Assembly: GCF_030295705.1 (NCBI RefSeq)
Contig: NZ_AP027274.1
Location: forward strand, 558,001-622,000
DNA from: Polynucleobacter sp. TUM22923
Lineage (GTDB): Bacteria > Pseudomonadota > Gammaproteobacteria > Burkholderiales > Burkholderiaceae
DNA length: 64,000 nt
Direction: 5' to 3'
Part shown: positions 53,176 through 62,536 of the stretch, piece by piece
How the letters are laid out: the number at the start of each line of letters is the position of its first letter
How positions within the stretch are numbered: position 1 is the stretch's first letter
The notes under the pieces: generated by a model
What the model saw: only the letters and a program-made list of their open reading frames with translations
Database searches by the model: none
Told to the model about the DNA's origin: nothing
Position numbers and translations under genes: made by a program

Positions 53176-53782
53176 GGCGTTCTAATTGGATTAGGAGTTC
53201 ATGTAAAGCTTGGCCACGATGGCTAAGGGAATTTTTTTGCTCTGGCTCTAGCTCAGCGACAGTTTTGCCAAGTTCAGGTAAAAAGAAATGGGGATCGTAA
53301 CCAAAGCCATTTATTCCTTTGGCTTCATTGATCCATTGCCCATACCAGCGGGTTTGTACAATTAAAGGTTCAGGATCATGGGCGCTATTAACCATGACTA
53401 GTGCGCAAACGTAGTGAACCCCTTTATCTTGGTTGTTCGCTAGGGCGGCACTTAATTTATCGATGTTTGCAGCGCTATCACCATCAAGGCCTGCATAGCG
53501 CGCAGATAAAACACCTGGCTCTCCATTGAGGGCATGGGCACAGATGCCAGAGTCATCGGCCAAAGCAGGTAAGCCACTAGCTGCACTTGCGTGACGTGCT
53601 TTAGTAAGGGCATTTTCTATAAATGTGTAATAAGGCTCTTCTGCCGAGCCAATGCCTAAGTCCCCTTGCGGAATCACTTGAAAATGAAAGGGCACCAGTA
53701 GCTCCTGAAATTCACGGACCTTACCGGCGTTGTTAGAGGCGAGAACTAATTTTTGCAAAATTAAACTAAAAGCAATGTCCAC
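53159..53782 (-). CDS. rdgB: XTP/dITP diphosphatase
   Basis: A 207-residue Ham1/RdgB enzyme that removes non-canonical purine triphosphates. LVLASNNAGKVREFQELL opens the fold, and LADDSGICAHALNGEPGVLSA and GFGYDPHFFLPE are signature motifs. The annotated GTG start adds eight residues to the usual N-terminus; a TTG at 53758 would fit homologues better. It lies between rph and hemW on the minus strand. Confidence 0.95.
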   Translation of the reverse strand: MDIAFSLILQKLVLASNNAGKVREFQELLVPFHFQVIPQGDLGIGSAEEPYYTFIENALTKARHASAASGLPALADDSGICAHALNGEPGVLSARYAGLDGDSAANIDKLSAALANNQDKGVHYVCALVMVNSAHDPEPLIVQTRWYGQWINEAKGINGFGYDPHFFLPELGKTVAELEPEQKNSLSHRGQALHELLIQLERRAQFD

Positions 53783-53802
53783 TAGGCTCTGTGCTTTATA
53801 CC

Positions 53803-54537
53803 CTATGCCTTAAATGCATCTAGTTGCAATTGCGTTAACTCAGCAATTCCTTGCTCAGCTAAATCTAATAAAGCATTGAGCTCTGGGCGAGAAAAAGCAG
53901 GACCTTCTGCGGTTCCTTGAACTTCAATCATGCCACCTTTGCCGGTCATTACGACGTTCATATCAGTGTCGCAAGAAGAGTCTTCGGGGTAATCTAGATC
54001 TAATACTGGCGTGCCTTGATAGATGCCTACTGAGATGGCTGCAACGCTGTCAAGAATGGGATCTGATTTTAAAGTGCCGTTCTGAAGGAGTTGGTTGACA
54101 GCATCACGAGCCGCTACATAAGCGCCCGTAATAGCCGCTGTTCTGGTGCCGCCGTCTGCTTGCAATACATCGCAATCTAAATGGATAGTGCGTTCACCAA
54201 GTACCTTGAGGTCAAACACACTGCGCATTGCACGGCCAATGAGGCGTTGGATTTCTTGGGTACGGCCAGTTTGCTTACCGCGGGCTGCTTCGCGATCGCT
54301 GCGGGTATGAGTAGCGCGGGGCAGCATGCCGTATTCAGCAGTAACCCAACCTTCACCAGATCCTTTTTTGTGAGGCGGTACTTTTTCCAAAACGCTGGCA
54401 GTGCACAGAACCTTCGTATCACCAAAGGCAATTAATACCGATCCTTCGGCATGCTTGGTAAAGGCGCGGCTGATGGTGATAGGGCGTAGTTGGGTGGGGG
54501 TGCGACCACTGGGGCGGTTAACGTTTGAGCTGCTCAT
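53803..54537 (-). CDS. rph: Ribonuclease PH
   Basis: A 244-residue phosphorolytic exoribonuclease trimming tRNA 3' ends. [37 protein letters not shown] and [20 protein letters not shown] are family motifs. The ATG at 54537 is preferred over one at 54564 because it starts nearer the domain and has AGGA upstream. It is divergent from yicC with a 54-base gap. Confidence 0.95.
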   Translation of the reverse strand: MSSSNVNRPSGRTPTQLRPITISRAFTKHAEGSVLIAFGDTKVLCTASVLEKVPPHKKGSGEGWVTAEYGMLPRATHTRSDREAARGKQTGRTQEIQRLIGRAMRSVFDLKVLGERTIHLDCDVLQADGGTRTAAITGAYVAARDAVNQLLQNGTLKSDPILDSVAAISVGIYQGTPVLDLDYPEDSSCDTDMNVVMTGKGGMIEVQGTAEGPAFSRPELNALLDLAEQGIAELTQLQLDAFKA

Positions 54538-54591
54538 CTGGGTTGATCCTAAAAGGTTGGGCAAAAGTCATATTGAATCTACAATGTCCCT

Positions 54592-55548
54592 ATGATATCG
54601 AGCATGACTGGTTATGGCAGCGCTTCTCGCCAAGTCTCCCTAGGAGCCGGCGTAGTAGCTGATCTGCAAGTGGAATGTCGGGCTGTGAACAGCCGCTTTC
54701 TGGATTTGGGTTTTCGTCTTCCGGATGAATGCCGCGGGGCGGAGCCTGCCTTGCGGGAGGCGGTGACCCAGCAACTCTCTCGTGGCAAGGTCGAGTTTCG
54801 GGCTGCCTGGAGAGTTAATGCTGGAGCTGCTGGAGCCGCAGGAGCTGCCGGAGCTGCCGGAGCCCCTAAGGCAAACCCCCATGCCCTAGGCGCTCTCAAT
54901 CCTGATCGTTTGACCGCCCTGCATACCCTTCAAGAGCAAGCTCAACAAGCTTTTCCAACGGCCGAAGCTTTGCGGATGGCTGATATTTTGCGCTGGCCTG
55001 GCATTGTTTCTGAACCTCGGGGTGAAGAAGAAGGCTGGATTGCTGCCAGTTTAGAAGCTGGGCGCGCTGCTTTAGCGGTCTTAATGGAGAGTCGCCAGGC
55101 TGAAGGCAAGGCTTTATCTGTTGTACTTGGCAATATCACCAGCAAGATGCGGGAGATCGTCAAAACGATTGAGCCTCAGGTTCCCCAGTATGTAGCCCAG
55201 TATCAAGAAAAGTTGACTGCTCGCCTTGCGGAGGCTCTGGCTAGTCAAGAGCAGTCCAAGGGGGGTGTCGAGTTGATGGAGCGCATTCGGCAAGAGGTGG
55301 TGCTCTATGCAGTTCGTATCGATGTAGCCGAAGAGTTTGCCCGTCTAAAGACCCATTTACAGGCAGTGGATACGGCCCTTGCAGGCAAAGGTCCTGTCGG
55401 GAAGCGTTTAGACTTTTTAATGCAAGAGCTCAATCGTGAAGCGAATACATTGAGTTCCAAATCGGTTTCTGAAGAATGTACCCAAGCTGCTTTAGAGCTT
55501 AAGCTGCTGATTGAGCAGATGCGCGAGCAAGTGCAAAATTTAGAGTGA
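54592..55548 (+). CDS. yicC: YicC-family endoribonuclease
   Basis: A 318-residue YicC protein. MISSMTGYGSASR at the start, VNSRFLDLGFRLPDE and the C-terminal KRLDFLMQELNREANTLSSKS then ECTQAALELKLLIEQMREQVQN are diagnostic. Members degrade small RNAs in enterobacteria. Residues 77-91 form an Ala-Gly-Ala repeat (five copies) from a 9-base DNA unit, an insertion not expected in the family. It is the first gene of yicC-gmk-rpoZ-spoT. Confidence 0.94.
   Translation: MISSMTGYGSASRQVSLGAGVVADLQVECRAVNSRFLDLGFRLPDECRGAEPALREAVTQQLSRGKVEFRAAWRVNAGAAGAAGAAGAAGAPKANPHALGALNPDRLTALHTLQEQAQQAFPTAEALRMADILRWPGIVSEPRGEEEGWIAASLEAGRAALAVLMESRQAEGKALSVVLGNITSKMREIVKTIEPQVPQYVAQYQEKLTARLAEALASQEQSKGGVELMERIRQEVVLYAVRIDVAEEFARLKTHLQAVDTALAGKGPVGKRLDFLMQELNREANTLSSKSVSEECTQAALELKLLIEQMREQVQNLE
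54820..54864. repeat. Five tandem 9-base copies inside yicC
   Basis: The unit GCYGGAGCY repeats five times in frame, encoding AGA each time. Confidence 0.93.
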
Positions 55549-55578
55549 TATGAGTGATATGAGTGATATTAGTGATGT
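55543..55578. repeat. Four tandem 9-base copies over the yicC stop codon
   Basis: GAGTGATAT is repeated three times exactly and once with changes. The first copy contains the yicC stop TGA. Confidence 0.92.
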
Positions 55579-55602
55579 AAGTGCCATGAGGCTAAGCCAT
55601 AG

Positions 55603-56244
55603 TTGAAGATCAAACCTAAGCTCTCTCCCGCCTATCAAGGCAGTATGTTGATGATTGTGGCGCCATCCGGCGCCGGCAAGTCATCATTGGTTAATGCATT
55701 GCTACAAGAGGATGCACATCTCAAGCTGTCCTTGTCGACTACGACCCGTGCGCCTAGGCCAGGCGAAGTGGATGGTAAAGACTATCGCTTTATTAAAAGA
55801 GCGGCATTTGAAGCGGAGCGTGAGCAAGGACTGTTTCTGGAGCATGCAGAGGTGCATGGTAATTTTTATGGCACCTCACGCGACTGGATCCAAGCGCAAA
55901 TGAAAACCGGGCGCGATGTCGTGCTAGAGATCGATTGGCAAGGGGCGGAGCAGATTCGGGGAATGATTCCTGAGGTGCAATGGATCTTTATCTTCCCGCC
56001 ATCAATTGAAGCCCTAGAAGAGCGCCTGCGTAAGCGAGGGCAGGATGACGAGGCTACGATTCAGAAACGCCTCGCTGCTGCTCACATAGAGCTCCAGCAT
56101 GCACATGAGGCTGATTTTATTGTGGTGAATGATGATTTCGAACAAGCTTTGGCAGATTTAAGGCATGTTGTAGCGGCTAGTCGCTTGCGCTCAGGCCCGA
56201 TTATGGCCCGCAACCCTGCGCTTTTGAGGCGGCTTGGGGTCTGA
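55603..56244 (+). CDS. gmk: Guanylate kinase
   Basis: A 213-residue kinase making GDP from GMP. The P-loop is [15 protein letters not shown] and the GMP-binding region [19 protein letters not shown]. The frame begins at TTG 55603; an internal ATG at 55645 would start closer to the usual N-terminus ([14 protein letters not shown]). It sits between yicC and rpoZ, the standard order. Confidence 0.95.
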   Translation: MKIKPKLSPAYQGSMLMIVAPSGAGKSSLVNALLQEDAHLKLSLSTTTRAPRPGEVDGKDYRFIKRAAFEAEREQGLFLEHAEVHGNFYGTSRDWIQAQMKTGRDVVLEIDWQGAEQIRGMIPEVQWIFIFPPSIEALEERLRKRGQDDEATIQKRLAAAHIELQHAHEADFIVVNDDFEQALADLRHVVAASRLRSGPIMARNPALLRRLGV

Positions 56245-56288
56245 TCAGTTATTCTATTGGTATTGCATCTAAATTAAGTGAGTCCAGA

Positions 56289-56492
56289 ATGGCCCGTATT
56301 ACTGTAGAAGATTGTCTAAAAACCATTCCGAATCGTTTTGAGCTGGTATTGGCGGCCACATACCGTGCACGTCAATTAACTCAAGGTCACTCGCCACGTG
56401 TTGAAGCCAGAGATAAAGCAACCGTTGTTGCCTTACGTGAAGTTGCTGCTGGTGTTACCGACCGTGACATGTTGACTAAAGTACCTTTGTAA
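56289..56492 (+). CDS. rpoZ: RNA polymerase omega subunit
   Basis: A 67-residue omega subunit: [20 protein letters not shown] then [13 protein letters not shown] and [13 protein letters not shown] are canonical. It stabilises the beta-prime subunit and contributes a ppGpp site. spoT, the ppGpp hydrolase/synthetase, follows 15 bases on. Confidence 0.97.
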   Translation: MARITVEDCLKTIPNRFELVLAATYRARQLTQGHSPRVEARDKATVVALREVAAGVTDRDMLTKVPL

Positions 56493-56507
56493 TTCAGGGG
56501 TTCCGGT

Positions 56508-58862
56508 GTGGAGCTCTCCTCAGGCGCTATTGGCGTCCCCATCACATCGGAACTTAACGGTTTAGTCTCGCCTCAAGAGACGGTTAAAGCTGAGAAGCCC
56601 TCGATTATTGCCACGATGCTGGCACAGTCCAGTCGGCACTTATTCGGCCCTACCTCAGCCCCTCAACTACCCCTCAAGCATCAAGTTGTCTCCATCGATG
56701 GCTTGCTTTCCAAGTTGGCTTATCTCGAGCCAGATGAAGTTACTTTAATAAAAAAAGCCTTTCAGTTTTCTGATGCCGCGCATCTGGGGCAATATCGCCA
56801 TAGCGGTGAACCTTACATTACCCATCCAATAGCCGTTGCGGAGTTGTGCGCGACTTGGCGCCTAGACGCTCCATCCATTATGGCTGCGCTACTTCATGAT
56901 GTGATTGAAGATACGGGCTGCACGAAGGCAGATTTACTAGAGAAGTTTGGTGGCAAAGTTGCCGAACTGGTAGAGGGTCTGACTAAGCTTGATAAGTTAG
57001 AGTTTCAGAGTCATGCTGAAGCGCAGGCGGAAAGTTTTCGCAAAATGTTTATGGCGATGGCACGCGATGTTCGGGTGATCTTAGTCAAGCTTGCGGATCG
57101 TACTCACAATATGCGTACGCTTGATGCGGTGCCGATGGAGAAGCGCCGCCGAGTTGCTGCCGAAACAATTGAAATCTATGCGCCTATTGCCCACCGCTTA
57201 GGCCTAAATGTGATTTACCGTGATTTACAAGACTTAAGCTTCCGCTTTTCTATGCCGATGCGCTTTAGAGTAATCGAGGGCGCAGTAAAGCGGGCGCGAG
57301 GTAATCGTAAGGAAATGATTGAAAAGATTTTGCAAAGCACGCGTATGGCCTTTGCAAAAGCGGATGTTGCAGTCGATCTTCAGGGCCGAGAAAAAACCCT
57401 CTTTAGTATTTATAGCAAGATGCGCGTCAAGCATTTGAGTTTTTCTCAGGTACTGGATGTTTATGCATTTAGGGTAACGGTTCATTCGATCGATGAGTGT
57501 TACCGGGCGCTGGGTTTACTTCACGCCCTTTTCAAGCCGATGCCAGGAAAATTTAAGGACTACATTGCGATTCCTAAACTGAACGGCTACCAATCGCTGC
57601 ACACGACACTGTTGGGGCCTTCAGGCGTGCCTGTAGAGTTTCAGATACGTACAAGCGATATGCATGCTGTAGCAGAGGCGGGCGTTGCAGCACACTGGGC
57701 GTATAAAGACGGCTCACCCGATATGAGCGAAGTGCAAAATCGGGCACATCAATGGCTGCAATCTTTAATTGATATTCAGGATAGTAGCGGCGATTCTCAA
57801 GAATTTTTAGAGCACGTCAAGATCGATTTATTTCCAGATGCAGTGTATGTATTTACGCCTAAGGGTCAGATCAGAGCCTTGCCTCGGGGCGCTACGGCAT
57901 TAGATTTTGCTTACTCTATTCATAGTGATTTGGGTAATAACTGCGTGGCAGTCAAGATTAATAGTATGCAACTCCCTTTACGCAGCGAGCTCAAGAATGG
58001 TGACATTATTGAAGTGATCACCTCTACCAACTCCCAACCAAATCCTGGCTGGTTGGCTTTTGTGCGCACAGGTAAGGCGCGCGCATCGATACGTCATGCA
58101 TTAAAAACGAAACACTATGGCGAGTCTTTGCAGTTAGGCGAGCGCCTCTTAGCAAGCGCATTACGCCAACAAGGAGTAGATGCCGGACTGTTATCCCCAG
58201 AAATTTGGGAGAAGCTTTTACATTGGACTGGGGATAAAACCCGTGAAGAGGCTTGTGTCAATATCGCCTTAGGCCGACGTTCTGCTCAAGAACTGGCCAT
58301 TCGTCTGAACATTTTGATTAATGATGATGGCGGTACTGATCAGATGCGTCTGGGCGCTACAGACTGGGTTTCACCTGAACAAGAAATCGCATCTCACCAT
58401 CATCAACGTCAAGCGATATTGGTAGATGGCCGTGAAGGAAACTCCATTACCTTTCAGAAGTGCTGTCACCCTATACCGGGCGATAACATTATTGGATATC
58501 TTGGCAAAGGCGAGGGTCTGCAGGTACACACCAACGATTGCAGCATTGCACTCAAAATGCTTTCTAGGGATAGTGATAAGTGGGTTGAGGTTGAGTGGGG
58601 CAAAGACATTAATCGCGAGTTTGAAGTCGATTTAGCCATTGATACCCATCAAGGCAAGGGTGTACTGGCGCGGGTCGCTAGTAGCATTACCTCAGCAGAT
58701 TCCAACATCATGAATGTGTCTATGGATGATCGCTATAAAGAAGATGCGGTAACCATTCGGTTTACGATTCAGGTTTCTAATCGTCTGCATCTCTCCAAGG
58801 TGATGCGTAGCTTACGCACAAATCATGATGTGATGCGGGTGACCCGTACTAGAGTGATCTAG
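56508..58862 (+). CDS. spoT: Bifunctional (p)ppGpp synthetase/hydrolase
   Basis: A 784-residue Rel/Spo protein from a GTG start. Order: HD hydrolase domain (HSGEPYITHPIAVAEL, LLHDVIEDTGCT), synthetase domain (RGNRKEM, DVYAFRVTV, GYQSLHTTLLGPSG), TGS domain (YVFTPKGQIRALPRGATALDFAYSIH, split over two strands), a zinc-finger-like region (CCHPIPGDNIIGYL) and a C-terminal ACT domain. An intact HD motif supports hydrolase activity. Co-location with rpoZ is conserved in proteobacteria. Confidence 0.96.
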   Translation: MELSSGAIGVPITSELNGLVSPQETVKAEKPSIIATMLAQSSRHLFGPTSAPQLPLKHQVVSIDGLLSKLAYLEPDEVTLIKKAFQFSDAAHLGQYRHSGEPYITHPIAVAELCATWRLDAPSIMAALLHDVIEDTGCTKADLLEKFGGKVAELVEGLTKLDKLEFQSHAEAQAESFRKMFMAMARDVRVILVKLADRTHNMRTLDAVPMEKRRRVAAETIEIYAPIAHRLGLNVIYRDLQDLSFRFSMPMRFRVIEGAVKRARGNRKEMIEKILQSTRMAFAKADVAVDLQGREKTLFSIYSKMRVKHLSFSQVLDVYAFRVTVHSIDECYRALGLLHALFKPMPGKFKDYIAIPKLNGYQSLHTTLLGPSGVPVEFQIRTSDMHAVAEAGVAAHWAYKDGSPDMSEVQNRAHQWLQSLIDIQDSSGDSQEFLEHVKIDLFPDAVYVFTPKGQIRALPRGATALDFAYSIHSDLGNNCVAVKINSMQLPLRSELKNGDIIEVITSTNSQPNPGWLAFVRTGKARASIRHALKTKHYGESLQLGERLLASALRQQGVDAGLLSPEIWEKLLHWTGDKTREEACVNIALGRRSAQELAIRLNILINDDGGTDQMRLGATDWVSPEQEIASHHHQRQAILVDGREGNSITFQKCCHPIPGDNIIGYLGKGEGLQVHTNDCSIALKMLSRDSDKWVEVEWGKDINREFEVDLAIDTHQGKGVLARVASSITSADSNIMNVSMDDRYKEDAVTIRFTIQVSNRLHLSKVMRSLRTNHDVMRVTRTRVI

Positions 58863-58949
58863 CCCACTGTGGCCATAAGTCCACTAAGTCCACTAAGTTC
58901 GCTAGATCGCTAGATCCCTATTATTGAGTGCGTTACCGATTTAGCGGTA

Positions 58950-59450
58950 TCAGCGATATTCAATTGCCAAAATTTCAATTTCCGTAGGCCCAGTCGGGGT
59001 TTGAATCTTGACGCAATCACCCAAGCGGGCTTTAATCAAGGCTTTGGCGATCGGTGATACCCAGCTGACCTGACCTTGATCTAAATCCACCTCATCGACT
59101 CCCACAATCGTGATGGTAGTTTCCTGCCCAGTTTGAGGTCCTTCTAGGTTGATATAGCTTACGGTGGCTCCAAAAAAGACTTGGTCAGACGCTGCTTCTC
59201 CTGATTTGCGGGTGTGGTTATCCACAACTAGGGCAAATTCAAGGCGTTGATTTAAGAAGCGAATACGACGGTCAATTTCCCGAAGGCGCTTTTTTCCGTA
59301 GATGTAGTCACCATTTTCTGAGCGATCTCCGTTCGAGGCAGCCCAGTGCACAATCCTGACAACCTCAGGCCGATCATGGTCTAGAAGCTGTAAAAGTTCC
59401 GTTTTAATGCGCTCATGACCAACAGGTGTGATGTAGTTTTTCTCTTCCAT
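58950..59450 (-). CDS. greB: Transcription elongation factor GreB
   Basis: A 166-residue factor that promotes transcript cleavage by stalled RNA polymerase. The coiled-coil tip and signature read SNGDRSENGDYIYGKKRLRE, and the C-terminal domain has VSWVSPIAKALIKARLGD. The ATG at 59450 is chosen because the longer frame runs antisense through tRNA-Arg. It is convergent with spoT. Confidence 0.94.
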   Translation of the reverse strand: MEEKNYITPVGHERIKTELLQLLDHDRPEVVRIVHWAASNGDRSENGDYIYGKKRLREIDRRIRFLNQRLEFALVVDNHTRKSGEAASDQVFFGATVSYINLEGPQTGQETTITIVGVDEVDLDQGQVSWVSPIAKALIKARLGDCVKIQTPTGPTEIEILAIEYR

Positions 59451-59468
59451 GGCATAATTATGGCTGTT

Positions 59469-59545
59469 GCGGCTGTAGCTCAGTTGGATAGAGTACTTGG
59501 CTACGAACCAAGGGGTCGTGGGTTCAATTCCTGCCAGCCGCACCA
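59469..59545 (+). tRNA. tRNA-Arg (anticodon ACG), CCA encoded
   Basis: GCGGCTG pairs with CAGCCGC, followed by A and CCA (59543-59545). The anticodon loop CTACGAA in stem TTGG/CCAA gives ACG. D- and T-loops are standard. It is divergent from greB with an 18-base gap. Confidence 0.97.
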
Positions 59546-59554
59546 CCTCATATT

Positions 59555-59583
59555 GGGCCTAGTTTAAACACTAGGCCCTTTTT
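59555..59583 (+). terminator. Rho-independent terminator of tRNA-Arg
   Basis: GGGCCTAGT (59555-59563) pairs with ACTAGGCCC (59570-59578) across TTAAAC, followed by five T. Confidence 0.93.
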
Positions 59584-59634
59584 CATTTGTAGCGAATTCA
59601 TCTTCTTTACATGTAGATCCCTTATAGTTCATAC

Positions 59635-60822
59635 ATGAGTATTTCTGTCACTTCTACGCCCATTGCAAGCTCTAGCCCCTCAGTGGCAATATGGAATCAA
59701 ACGGATGCCCATACTGCCAAGGTCGTGCTTTCCGGCAAGATCGATGCGTACGCATTAGGTGGGGTTTGGACCCAAATCTCTGCTGCACAGAGGGCTTGGT
59801 TAGGTCAGGCAGAAAAAAGTAGTACTCCCAATAAAACGCTGACCTTTGATGCATCCCAGATTGCTGCAATCGATGGTGCAGGCATTGCATTTTTGATTGA
59901 TCTTGAAAGAGCGCAACAAGAAGCAGGCGGCACATTTGAGGTGGTTGGGCTTGATGCACGATATCAGCCACTGTTGCATGAGTTTGATCCAATCAGTCAT
60001 TTGTTTCCAGCGCCAACGGTTGAGCCCAAAAGAAATTTTGTTGTCAGCACCGGAATAGCCACACAAGGCCTCATCGACGATGCGGTTGGCTTAATTACTT
60101 TTACTGGGCACTTAGCATCCGATCTGGTCTGGTCAGTATTCCATTTTAGGCAAGTGCGCTGGGGTGACTTTGTTAATACTGCTGTTCAAGCAGGAATCGC
60201 TGCATTACCAATTGTGGGCTTGGTCTCTTTTTTAATTGGCGTCATTCTTTCTTTTCAGGCTGCGATTGGAATGGCGCAGTTTGGCGCAGTCTCTTTTGTA
60301 GGGCCTTTAGCGGCCTTGGGCATTGTTCGTGAAATGGGACCGCTGATCACCGCTATTTTGCTAGCTGGCCGCTCATCCGCTGCTTTTGCTGCTGAGATTG
60401 GAACAATGACAGTAAACAGCGAAGTGGATGCTTTAGTTTCTGGAGGCTTAAGCCCCATTCGATTCTTAGTAGTGCCTAGAGTACTTGCCGGAATTCTAGT
60501 AGCGCCGATTTTGACTTTATATGCCGATATCGTTAGCGTCTTTGCTTCGATGGTCACCATACTCGCTTACGGAGTGCCGTTCGTTAATTTTTATAACGGG
60601 ATGCTTAACGCAGTCGGCTTAGAAGACATTGGATCAGGTTTGATCAAGGCGACACTATTTGGGGTGGTCATCTCAGCAGTAGGTTGTTTGCGGGGTATGC
60701 AAACCGGTACTGGCGCTGCAGCAGTAGGTATCTCTGCCACACGTGCGGTAGTGAGCAGTATTGTGTTGATCGTTTTAGTTGACGGCATCTTTGCATTTAT
60801 CTCTTATAAGACAGGCTTCTGA
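59635..60822 (+). CDS. MlaE-family ABC permease with fused N-terminal STAS domain
   Basis: A 395-residue protein. Residues 15-125 are a STAS/MlaB-like domain (VVLSGKIDAYALGGVW, TFDASQIAAIDGAGIAFL). Residues 150-395 are an MlaE permease with five or six membrane segments, including ALGIVREMGPLITAILLAGR and SAAFAAEIGTMTVNSEVDAL. In Escherichia coli MlaB is a separate protein; here it is covalently joined. With the next three genes it forms an MCE-type phospholipid transporter between inner and outer membranes. Confidence 0.92.
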   Translation: MSISVTSTPIASSSPSVAIWNQTDAHTAKVVLSGKIDAYALGGVWTQISAAQRAWLGQAEKSSTPNKTLTFDASQIAAIDGAGIAFLIDLERAQQEAGGTFEVVGLDARYQPLLHEFDPISHLFPAPTVEPKRNFVVSTGIATQGLIDDAVGLITFTGHLASDLVWSVFHFRQVRWGDFVNTAVQAGIAALPIVGLVSFLIGVILSFQAAIGMAQFGAVSFVGPLAALGIVREMGPLITAILLAGRSSAAFAAEIGTMTVNSEVDALVSGGLSPIRFLVVPRVLAGILVAPILTLYADIVSVFASMVTILAYGVPFVNFYNGMLNAVGLEDIGSGLIKATLFGVVISAVGCLRGMQTGTGAAAVGISATRAVVSSIVLIVLVDGIFAFISYKTGF

Positions 60823-61607
60823 TGAGTGCCTCCATCACCACGGGCGAACCGGATATTGCGATTGATGTACAAAACCTGACAGTAGGGTACGGCTCTAAGG
60901 TTTTAATGCAAAACCTGAATTTCTGCGTCAACTCAGGTGAAATCTTTGTCATCCTTGGAGGTTCTGGTTGCGGCAAATCTAGCCTATTAAAAAATCTCTT
61001 TGGTCTTTATCAGCCATTGGAAGGTGATGTCTTAATTGAAGGTCAAAATATCACCAGAGCCCTTGGTGTAGAGCGTCAAAAGATCATGACGAGCTTTGGT
61101 GTCATGTACCAGCAGGGTGCTTTGTTCGGGTCCATGAATTTGCTCGATAACGTTACGTTATTTATGCAGGAATACACCCAGCTAACTCAAGATCAAATGG
61201 ATCTGTTGGCACGTTGTAAATTAGACTTAGTAGGGCTGCTACCTTACGAGTCTTACATGCCAAGTGAGATTAGTGGGGGGATGCAAAAAAGAGCAGCAAT
61301 TGCTAGGGCGATGGCGCTGGACCCTAAAATTCTTTTTCTAGATGAACCCTCTGCTGGACTTGATCCAATTACTTCTGCTGACTTAGATAGCACTATCATG
61401 GACCTGTCCAAAAATCTGGGCATCACCTTTGTGATTGTGTCGCATGAGTTAGCCAGTATTTACGCTATTGCAGATAAAGTCATCATGCTAGACAAGGGTG
61501 CCAAAGGCATCATTGCGCAAGGGAATCCTAAGGTATTACGAGATACCAGCAAAGATCCCCGGGTGCATCAATTTTTCAATCGAATTATGAGCAAGGACGC
61601 GGTATGA
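60822..61607 (+). CDS. MCE/Mla-type ABC transporter ATPase
   Basis: A 261-residue ATPase. Walker A is GGSGCGKSS, the signature EISGGMQKRAAIARAMAL, Walker B ILFLDEPSAGLDP, and the H-loop VIVSHE. The start overlaps the permease stop by one base and the end overlaps the MCE gene by four. It drives lipid movement by the permease. Confidence 0.95.
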   Translation: MSASITTGEPDIAIDVQNLTVGYGSKVLMQNLNFCVNSGEIFVILGGSGCGKSSLLKNLFGLYQPLEGDVLIEGQNITRALGVERQKIMTSFGVMYQQGALFGSMNLLDNVTLFMQEYTQLTQDQMDLLARCKLDLVGLLPYESYMPSEISGGMQKRAAIARAMALDPKILFLDEPSAGLDPITSADLDSTIMDLSKNLGITFVIVSHELASIYAIADKVIMLDKGAKGIIAQGNPKVLRDTSKDPRVHQFFNRIMSKDAV

Positions 61608-62536
61608 GCAAAAACTCCAATCCCAATTACTTCCGCTTAGGCGTTTTTGTGCTGGCTGCAATCGGCGTATTAATTGCCTTGATTCTCATTTTTGGATCGG
61701 GTCAATTTTTTAAGCAATCATTTATGGTGGAGACTTACATTAAGCAATCAGTTACCGGCTTGGATACGGGCGCTGCGGTTCGCTTCAGAGGAGTGAAGAT
61801 TGGCCAAGTCACCTCGATAGGCTTATCAGGTGTTCTGTATGAAGAGGACATCCCCTTTCAGGAGCGTCGGCAATATGTTGTGGTCAGAATGCAAATCGTT
61901 GGTGAGAAATTAAGTGAGAAAAAGATTGCAGAGTTTGTCAAGAACAACTTGCGTGCACGCGTTAAATCGATGGGGATTACGGGCGTCAATTATGTTGAAT
62001 TTGACTTTGTCTCAAAAGATCCTGATTACAAGCCTTTACCGTACAGTTGGACTCCTGAATATCCTGTAGTTCCCTCATTGCCTAACCAGGCAGATCAAAT
62101 TCTGACAGGAATACAAAAAATGCTTGAGGCAGTCAATCATTTGGATATCAATGGGACGCAGAAAAAATTCGATGATTTACTGACGAACTTAAATGCGGTG
62201 ATGGCCGGTGATAACAAGCAGAGTGGTGGTCTTGTAAATTCAGTAAAGGATCTCAATATCCTGCTAGCACGCATGGCTAAGGTTACTGATAAAGATGAAT
62301 TGAATATTCTTATGCGGGAATTAGTTGGCACGATGGTTGCATTGCGCCAAACGATAACCAGTATTCAGGGTGACACTAGTCTGACTATTGAGAATCTGAA
62401 GCAAACTAGTGAGCAGCTAAACGAATTTACTCGAATTGCTAGCCAATCCCCTTCCAGTTTGATTTGGGGTGAGCCACCACCAAAAATTGTGCTTCCTATG
62501 AATGGAACCCAAGGACAGTCTGGAGTACAAAAATGA
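61604..62536 (+). CDS. MlaD/MCE-family lipid-binding protein
   Basis: A 310-residue protein with one N-terminal membrane anchor (about residues 9-32), a single MCE domain (YIKQSVTGLDTGAAVRFRGV then KIGQVTSIGL) and a long helical C-terminal region that may form a tube or coiled coil. It extends beyond the roughly 180 residues of E. coli MlaD, as in many betaproteobacterial MCE proteins. Both ends overlap their neighbours by four bases. Confidence 0.92.
   Translation: MSKNSNPNYFRLGVFVLAAIGVLIALILIFGSGQFFKQSFMVETYIKQSVTGLDTGAAVRFRGVKIGQVTSIGLSGVLYEEDIPFQERRQYVVVRMQIVGEKLSEKKIAEFVKNNLRARVKSMGITGVNYVEFDFVSKDPDYKPLPYSWTPEYPVVPSLPNQADQILTGIQKMLEAVNHLDINGTQKKFDDLLTNLNAVMAGDNKQSGGLVNSVKDLNILLARMAKVTDKDELNILMRELVGTMVALRQTITSIQGDTSLTIENLKQTSEQLNEFTRIASQSPSSLIWGEPPPKIVLPMNGTQGQSGVQK

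Noticed and set aside
59451..59546. Upstream extension of greB reading LAGIEPTTPWFVAK
   Set aside because: This is the antisense of tRNA-Arg, a common artefact; GreB starts at MEEKNYITP (59450).
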